10,356 nt of DNA from CAYJHC01 sp964369805 (GTDB taxonomy: Bacteria > Bacillota > Clostridia > Peptostreptococcales > Anaerovoracaceae): the NCBI GenBank assembly GCA_964369805.1, contig CAYJFM010000050.1, positions 1 through 10,356 on the forward strand, written 5' to 3'. The notes beneath the pieces are model-generated. The model worked only from the letters and a program-made list of their open reading frames with translations, made no database searches and was not told the origin of the DNA. The first letter of the stretch is position 1. Each line of letters begins with the position of its first letter. The translations under genes and the position numbers were made by a program. Positions 6,999 to 10,356 of this stretch are shown here, piece after piece.

Positions 6999-7033
6999 AT
7001 TTATGTTATTTTACACTATAATATAACATAAAT
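6999..7033. repeat. 11-base inverted repeat in the fba/pseudouridine synthase divergent region
   Basis: ATTTATGTTAT (6999-7009) and ATAACATAAAT (7023-7033) are perfect inverted copies 13 bases apart. The core TATGTTAT recurs at 7054-7061. The repeat covers the probable fba promoter and could be an operator, although the region is so AT-rich that chance is a real alternative. Confidence 0.55.
7020..7028 (-). promoter_or_regulatory. Putative extended -10 promoter of fba
   Basis: Read on the minus strand, TGTTATATT (7028 to 7020) matches an extended -10 element (TG, one base, TATATT). A start near 7013 would give a 5' leader of about 74 bases. No good -35 box is visible, which is common for extended -10 promoters. 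The same string overlaps one copy of the TATGTTAT repeat. Confidence 0.4.
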
Positions 7034-7055
7034 ATCAAAAGTAATCTACAATATA

Positions 7056-7064
7056 TGTTATAAT
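7056..7064 (+). promoter_or_regulatory. Extended -10 promoter of the pseudouridine synthase gene
   Basis: TGTTATAAT is a perfect extended -10 (TG, one base, TATAAT). The ATG at 7071 begins seven bases after the box, where RNA polymerase would normally start transcription. The mRNA would thus be leaderless. No -35 box of quality is present. Confidence 0.6.
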
Positions 7065-7070
7065 ATTATT

Positions 7071-8078
7071 ATGATTACAGAAAAAATAAACAATAATGAC
7101 GCAGGTCAGAGACTGGACAGGTTCCTAAAAAAATATTATAAAAAGGCTTCACTTAGCTTTATTTACAAGATGATAAGAAAAGACATAAAAGTGAATGGGA
7201 AAAGGCAGAAGGAAGAGTATGTGCTAGAGGATGGAGATATCCTAAGTATTTATATTTCTGATGAAGATGCTTTAAGGTTAAAAGAAGATAAAGCTGAAAA
7301 ATATGAGAAAGCAGCAAAAATAAAAAAGCAATTTAAGGTGGTATATGAAAATGATAGTATTTTAATTGCTAACAAACCTTTAGGCTTACTCACACATGGT
7401 GATCAAAATGAAAAAAAGAACACTTTGGCTAACCAAGTGTTAAACTTTTTGATTGCGAATGGTGATTATAACCCAAGGACAGAAAAGACTTTCTCACCAG
7501 CTCCATCAAACAGACTAGATAGGAATACAACGGGCTTGGTTATTTTTGGCAAAAATGCTGAAAGTAATAGGCTTATTAATGATGCAATAAAGGGGCATGA
7601 TACAATTAAAAAGTTCTATTTAACTGTTGTTAATGGTGAGGTTAAAGAAGAGTTACATCTAAAAGGATATATGGTAAAGGATTCAGTGGAAAACAAAGTA
7701 AAGGTTTCTGCTCACAAAATCAATGGAGAGGGCAGCCACATGGAAACCGTGGTTAGACCTATTTCTACTAATAATGGGTTTTCACTCGTGGAAGTAGAAA
7801 TAATTACAGGTAGAACTCATCAAATTAGAAGCCATTTGCAAAAAGCAGGGTTTCCCTTGGTAGGTGACCCTAAATATGGAGACCTAAAAGCAAATGGAGG
7901 ATTTAAGAGGAGATACGGACTTACTACACAACTTCTTCACGCATATAAGTTAAAATTCGATGTAGACTTTGCAAGAGAATTAGGAATTAAAAAGAAAGAA
8001 ATTATATTTTGGCCTTCTGATAGATTTGATGAAATATGCAAAAAACTGGGGCTTTCCTATGAATTTAAAAATAGATAA
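7071..8078 (+). CDS. RluA-family pseudouridine synthase with S4 domain
   Basis: Protein of 335 residues that should convert specific uridines in rRNA or tRNA to pseudouridine. An N-terminal S4 RNA-binding domain (about 1-62; DAGQRLDRFLKKYY, then KVNGKRQKEEYVLEDGD) is followed by a charged linker and the catalytic domain (from about residue 88). Motifs are NRLDRNTTGL with catalytic Asp150, GRTHQIRSHLQKAG, and VGDPKYG. Most RluA members have His before the RLD; here it is Asn. The RNA target cannot be assigned. The ATG at 7071 has no Shine-Dalgarno, no earlier ATG, GTG or TTG in frame lies in the promoter region, and a later start would cut the S4 domain. Translation is probably from a leaderless mRNA. 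Confidence 0.93.
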   Translation: MITEKINNNDAGQRLDRFLKKYYKKASLSFIYKMIRKDIKVNGKRQKEEYVLEDGDILSIYISDEDALRLKEDKAEKYEKAAKIKKQFKVVYENDSILIANKPLGLLTHGDQNEKKNTLANQVLNFLIANGDYNPRTEKTFSPAPSNRLDRNTTGLVIFGKNAESNRLINDAIKGHDTIKKFYLTVVNGEVKEELHLKGYMVKDSVENKVKVSAHKINGEGSHMETVVRPISTNNGFSLVEVEIITGRTHQIRSHLQKAGFPLVGDPKYGDLKANGGFKRRYGLTTQLLHAYKLKFDVDFARELGIKKKEIIFWPSDRFDEICKKLGLSYEFKNR

Positions 8079-8092
8079 TTTATGTATATAAT
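8064..8092 (+). promoter_or_regulatory. Putative promoter of lepB-smpB
   Basis: TTTAAA (8064-8069) and TATAAT (8087-8092) are 17 bases apart. The -35 lies within the last codons of the pseudouridine synthase gene. A start near 8099 would give about 64 bases of leader containing the palindrome at 8135. The box match is good at -10 and fair at -35. Confidence 0.45.
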
Positions 8093-8134
8093 TACTATGT
8101 AAAAAACTTAAATGAAATATTGGTGAAAGTAAGC

Positions 8135-8151
8135 ATCAGAATAATTCTGAT
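8135..8151. promoter_or_regulatory. Perfect 8-1-8 palindrome before lepB
   Basis: ATCAGAATAATTCTGAT has two perfect eight-base arms around one central A and abuts the lepB ribosome binding site (8152-8157). It lies downstream of the probable promoter, so it could be a roadblock operator. It is unlikely to form a stable RNA hairpin because the arms leave no loop. No regulator is identified. Confidence 0.4.
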
Positions 8152-8162
8152 AAGGAGATAAA

Positions 8163-8675
8163 GTGAAAGAATTAATTAAAGATATAGCCATAGCAGTAAT
8201 AATAGTGTTAGCGATTACTTTTTTTATAAGGCCAACTATTGTAAAAGAAGAGTCAATGTTACCTACACTTCTACCAGATGATTATTTGATTATGAGCAAA
8301 CAGGCGTACACTATAGGAGAGATAGAAAGAGGCGATATAATTATTTTCGAATCTAATCTGCTAGATGAAAATGGAGATAATAAATTACTAATAAAGAGAG
8401 CCATAGCTTTACCAGGAGATACTATTGATATAAGTGATGGAGTTGTAACCCTAAACGGTACACCAATAAAAGAGGACTATACAATTTCAGACTACACAGA
8501 TGGAGATGTTGATAACTTAACAGTGCCAGAAGGAATGGTATTTGCAATGGGAGATAACAGACCAGTTAGTAATGATAGTAGATCTGAGTCAGTGGGGCTT
8601 GTAGATATGGATAGCATTGAAGGACAAGCGATTTTTAGACTTTATCCTTTTGATGATTTTGGAGTGCTAGACTAA
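8163..8675 (+). CDS. lepB: Type I signal peptidase
   Basis: Membrane-anchored protease of 170 residues that removes signal peptides from exported proteins. It has one N-terminal membrane segment (about 8-22). The catalytic domain faces outward, with nucleophile Ser31 in EESMLPTL and general base Lys78 in LLIKRAIALPGDT, then GDNRPVSNDSR. The short length and single membrane anchor are typical of Gram-positive enzymes. The start is GTG at 8163, five bases after AAGGAG (8152-8157). smpB begins 16 bases after its stop codon, so the two are probably co-transcribed. Gene number per genome varies in Firmicutes, so this may be one of several paralogues. Confidence 0.95.
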   Translation: MKELIKDIAIAVIIVLAITFFIRPTIVKEESMLPTLLPDDYLIMSKQAYTIGEIERGDIIIFESNLLDENGDNKLLIKRAIALPGDTIDISDGVVTLNGTPIKEDYTISDYTDGDVDNLTVPEGMVFAMGDNRPVSNDSRSESVGLVDMDSIEGQAIFRLYPFDDFGVLD

Positions 8676-8691
8676 CTTAGTTGAGGTAAAT

Positions 8692-9141
8692 ATGGGAAGA
8701 AAATTAGTAGCAAATAATAAAAAAGCAAGGCATGATTTTTTTATTGAAGATGAATATGAAGCGGGTATTGTACTTACTGGTACAGAGATTAAATCTGTCC
8801 GAAATGGAAGAGTTAACTTAAAAGAAAGCTTTATTAAAATTGAAGAGGGAGAAGCTTTCATCTATGGAATGCATATTAGTCCATATGAGCAAGGAAATAT
8901 TTTTAATGTAGATCCTTTGCGGGTAAGAAAACTATTGCTAAATAGAAGAGAAATCACAAAGCTTAAGGCAAAGACCCAAGAAGAGGGCCTGGCAATTGTT
9001 CCATTAAATATGTACATTAATGATGCAGGCAGAGCAAAGCTAGAAATTGCATCTGCTAAAGGGAAAAAATTGCATGATAAACGAAATACAATAGCTAAAA
9101 GAGACGCGGATATGAAAATGCGTAGAGCTATGTTAAAATAA
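8692..9141 (+). CDS. smpB: SsrA-binding protein SmpB
   Basis: A 149-residue RNA-binding protein, with the OB-fold core seen as NNKKARHDFFIEDEYEAGIV, then LTGTEIKSVRNGRVNLKES, and the NRREITKL and RAKLEIASAKGKKLHDKR stretches. The basic C-terminal tail ending in KRDADMKMRRAML enters the ribosomal decoding site in place of a codon. SmpB brings tmRNA to stalled ribosomes for trans-translation. GAGG (8683-8686) precedes the ATG. The ssrA gene starts 30 bases downstream, the classic arrangement, so partner RNA and protein lie together. Confidence 0.98.
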   Translation: MGRKLVANNKKARHDFFIEDEYEAGIVLTGTEIKSVRNGRVNLKESFIKIEEGEAFIYGMHISPYEQGNIFNVDPLRVRKLLLNRREITKLKAKTQEEGLAIVPLNMYINDAGRAKLEIASAKGKKLHDKRNTIAKRDADMKMRRAMLK

Positions 9142-9150
9142 ACGTATTTG

Positions 9151-9159
9151 TGATAAAAT
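9151..9159 (+). promoter_or_regulatory. Putative ssrA promoter (extended -10)
   Basis: TGATAAAAT is an extended -10-like element (TG, one base, TAAAAT). A start near 9166 would lie a few bases before the mature tmRNA 5' end at 9172, leaving a short leader for RNase P to remove. The box overlaps nothing else and no good -35 is seen. Read-through from smpB could also supply the transcript. Confidence 0.4.
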
Positions 9160-9171
9160 ATGTTTAGTTAT

Positions 9172-9532
9172 GGGGATGTTTTGGTTTCGACAGGGATGTG
9201 GAAGCTGGAGAAGCGAGCCGTAGTTTGCTCAGACTACGTTAAAAAGGGCACGTTAAATATAAACGCTAAAAATAACAACACATTTGCACCAATAGCTGCC
9301 TAATTGCAGCGTGCACACTAATCTAGGCTCACCTATAGGCTTAGTGTCAGTGTCAAACATATAGGAAAACTCTGTGTGAGTTCTCGGTAGCACAGGGGAA
9401 CAACGAGATAGCTTAATCTAAGGATTGCCTTTGGGGCTTAGAGAGAGCGAAACAATTAATCAAAGGCTGCGCTCGGAGAAACTTCTGTGAAAATGTTTTT
9501 GGACACGGGTTCAATTCCCGTCATCTCCACCA
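9172..9532 (+). ncRNA. ssrA: tmRNA (transfer-messenger RNA), one-piece form
   Basis: The 361-base RNA acts as tRNA and mRNA to rescue stalled ribosomes. The acceptor stem pairs GGGGATG (9172-9178) with CATCTCC (9522-9528), with one G-U pair; discriminator A and an encoded CCA (9530-9532) follow. The TTTCGACAGGG string near the 5' end is typical, and the T arm is GGG, TTCAATT, CCC. The tag reading frame starts at GCT (9265) and encodes AKNNNTFAPIAA before TAA (9301-9303). The resume codon was chosen by position and by the AA ending. It is adjacent to smpB. The 3' end is a known target of integrases. Confidence 0.97.
9265..9303 (+). other. tmRNA proteolysis tag reading frame
   Basis: Twelve codons plus TAA encode AKNNNTFAPIAA, which is added to stalled proteins after an Ala brought by tmRNA itself. 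The final Ala-Ala is the degradation signal for ClpXP-like proteases. The PIAA end differs from the common LALAA or FAIAA endings of Clostridia. Confidence 0.85.
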
Positions 9533-9540
9533 GATTAATT

Positions 9541-9567
9541 AAAACCGTTGAAATTTCAACGGTTTTA
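9541..9567. terminator. Palindromic terminator after ssrA
   Basis: AAAACCGTTGAAA (9541-9553) pairs perfectly with TTTCAACGGTTTT (9554-9566). The T run is only four bases, but the stem is strong and stands eight bases past the mature tmRNA end. It could work in both directions. Confidence 0.75.
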
Positions 9568-9661
9568 AAACTATAAAAACAAAAATTTCAGAATTATTTC
9601 AGAAAATAAAATATAAATAATAAATATATTAAATTTGTTATTAAAATGAAAAAGTGAATAG
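9567..9661. other. Very AT-rich spacer with a short direct repeat
   Basis: Only 11 of these 95 bases are G or C. ATTTCAGAA occurs twice, at 9585-9593 and 9596-9604, eleven bases apart. TAAAAT at 9642-9647 could be a -10 for the HD gene, but no matching -35 is visible. I see no gene here. Confidence 0.5.
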
Positions 9662-9664
9662 GTG
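9661..9664 (+). promoter_or_regulatory. Ribosome binding site that selects ATG 9671 for the HD gene
   Basis: GGTG, preceded by A, matches part of the anti-Shine-Dalgarno and lies six bases before ATG at 9671. A GTG in the same frame at 9662 overlaps this site and has nothing useful upstream, so it is less likely to be the start. Confidence 0.5.
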
Positions 9665-9670
9665 TTGTTT

Positions 9671-10114
9671 ATGGATATAATTTTAGATGATGGAAAATAT
9701 AAATTAGCCTTAAAGATTGCTACAAAAGCTCACGAAGGACAATTTGATAAAGCTGGGAACCATTATATTGAACATCCAGTTTTTGTTGCTAGTTTATTTG
9801 AAAATGAAGATGAAAAAATTACGGCATTACTACATGATGTAATTGAAGATACAGATATTACTATTGAGGATTTAAAACTATATGGATTTAATGAAATGAT
9901 ATTAGAGGCTTTAGAATTATTGAATCATAATAAAAGAGAGAACTATTATGATTATATAGAAAAAATAAAAGCTAATAAGTTAGCAACTAAAATAAAACTT
10001 GGAGATTTAAAACATAATTCAGATTTGGGAAGAATAAAGAATCCAACTGAAAAGGATATAAAAAGAATAGAAAAGTATAGTAAGGCAACAAATATGCTCG
10101 AAAGAGATAAATAG
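9671..10114 (+). CDS. Stand-alone HD-domain protein, putative small alarmone ((p)ppGpp) hydrolase
   Basis: A 147-residue protein made of little more than a RelA/SpoT-type HD hydrolase domain. Motifs match that group in order: AHEGQFDKAGNHYIEHP with metal ligand His35, HDVIEDT with His55-Asp56 and the Glu59-Asp60 pair, and IKLGDLKHN with Asp112. There is no synthetase, TGS or ACT domain. Known small hydrolases remove the 3' pyrophosphate of (p)ppGpp, and some neutralise toxic synthetases. Activity here is inferred from the motifs; another nucleotide phosphohydrolase activity is possible. The gene is richer in A/T than its neighbours, stands alone downstream of ssrA and ends before a terminator, so it may be accessory DNA. 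Confidence 0.8.
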   Translation: MDIILDDGKYKLALKIATKAHEGQFDKAGNHYIEHPVFVASLFENEDEKITALLHDVIEDTDITIEDLKLYGFNEMILEALELLNHNKRENYYDYIEKIKANKLATKIKLGDLKHNSDLGRIKNPTEKDIKRIEKYSKATNMLERDK

Positions 10115-10356
10115 TAAGTATGATTGTAAAAGATATTTTTAAAGTTTCGAGAGTTCATAAAGCTTTTGTTGTTAAAATGTTACTTAAAGCAGAGTTACAT
10201 AAAAAAACGCCTACAAGGGATTTTCTTTGTAGGTGTTTCTTATATGAACTTATTTTTTACTATGGAAATTCGAGAGTAAAGGTTAGTCTGTATTTCTCAG
10301 ATTCTTTTCTATAAATAGGAAATGGGGAAATCTCTATTCCGACTATGGAATATCTA
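10115..10356. other. Non-coding tail of the window
   Basis: Apart from the terminator at 10205-10240, no gene is supported here. A 64-codon open stretch crosses the terminator and has no good binding site. Short repeats are visible: TTCGAGAGT near 10146 and 10269, and TATTCC/GGAATA arms near the end. The next gene probably starts beyond the window. Confidence 0.45.
10205..10240 (+). terminator. Rho-independent terminator after the HD gene
   Basis: AAACGCCTACAA (10205-10216) pairs with TTGTAGGTGTTT (10227-10238), including one G-U pair. The loop can close further with GG/CT. The stem is followed by CTTAT, so the U tract is short. It lies 90 bases after the HD gene stop. Confidence 0.75.

Noticed and set aside
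10120..10314. 64-codon open frame after the HD gene
   Set aside because: It reads through the terminator stem at 10205-10240, lacks a good ribosome binding site, and the protein has no recognisable feature.
1..10356. CRISPR array, transposase or integrase
   Set aside because: No regularly spaced repeats and no reading frame with transposase or integrase motifs was seen on either strand.

Overview
The window is low-GC, densely coded DNA from a member of the Firmicutes, most likely an anaerobic clostridial or tissierellial lineage. The reasons are AAAGGAG-type ribosome binding sites, frequent A/T third positions, an L10-type ribosomal leader with a rho-independent attenuator, a one-piece smpB-ssrA pair, and an FmdE-family protein beside a FecBCD-type transporter. 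I cannot name the species.

Region 1 (1-1095) is the end of a ribosomal protein operon: an L10(L12) autoregulatory leader with an attenuator, rplJ, rplL and a strong terminator. rpoB, the usual next gene, is not there. A monocistronic EamA-family exporter (1174-2127) follows.

Region 2 (2161-5971) is a four-gene operon: a substrate-binding lipoprotein, a FecCD/BtuC-type permease, an ABC ATPase overlapping the permease, and an FmdE-family zinc-ribbon protein. It has one clear promoter (TTGTAG, 17 bases, TATAAT). The -10 sits exactly inside an inverted repeat, and four copies of a half-site resembling TAGCAATT lie across the promoter and start site. A perfect GC-rich palindrome lies just upstream of the -35. 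This looks like a ligand-responsive uptake system for a metal or metal complex, with FmdE as a possible handling partner. It is the most interesting system in the window. A bidirectional terminator closes it.

Region 3 (6004-9532) is housekeeping. Class II fructose-bisphosphate aldolase is on the minus strand and diverges from an RluA-family pseudouridine synthase. The synthase has an extended -10 placed so that its mRNA would begin at or next to the ATG (probably leaderless). Next come signal peptidase I (lepB) and smpB, then the tmRNA gene ssrA, whose tag reads AKNNNTFAPIAA. SmpB and tmRNA together rescue stalled ribosomes.

Region 4 (9533-10356) lies just past the ssrA 3' end, a classic integration site. 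It has a palindromic terminator, a very AT-rich spacer (11 G/C in 95 bases), a small stand-alone HD-domain protein resembling (p)ppGpp hydrolases, a terminator, and an unexplained end. This may be the edge of an accessory island, but no integrase or second att copy is visible.
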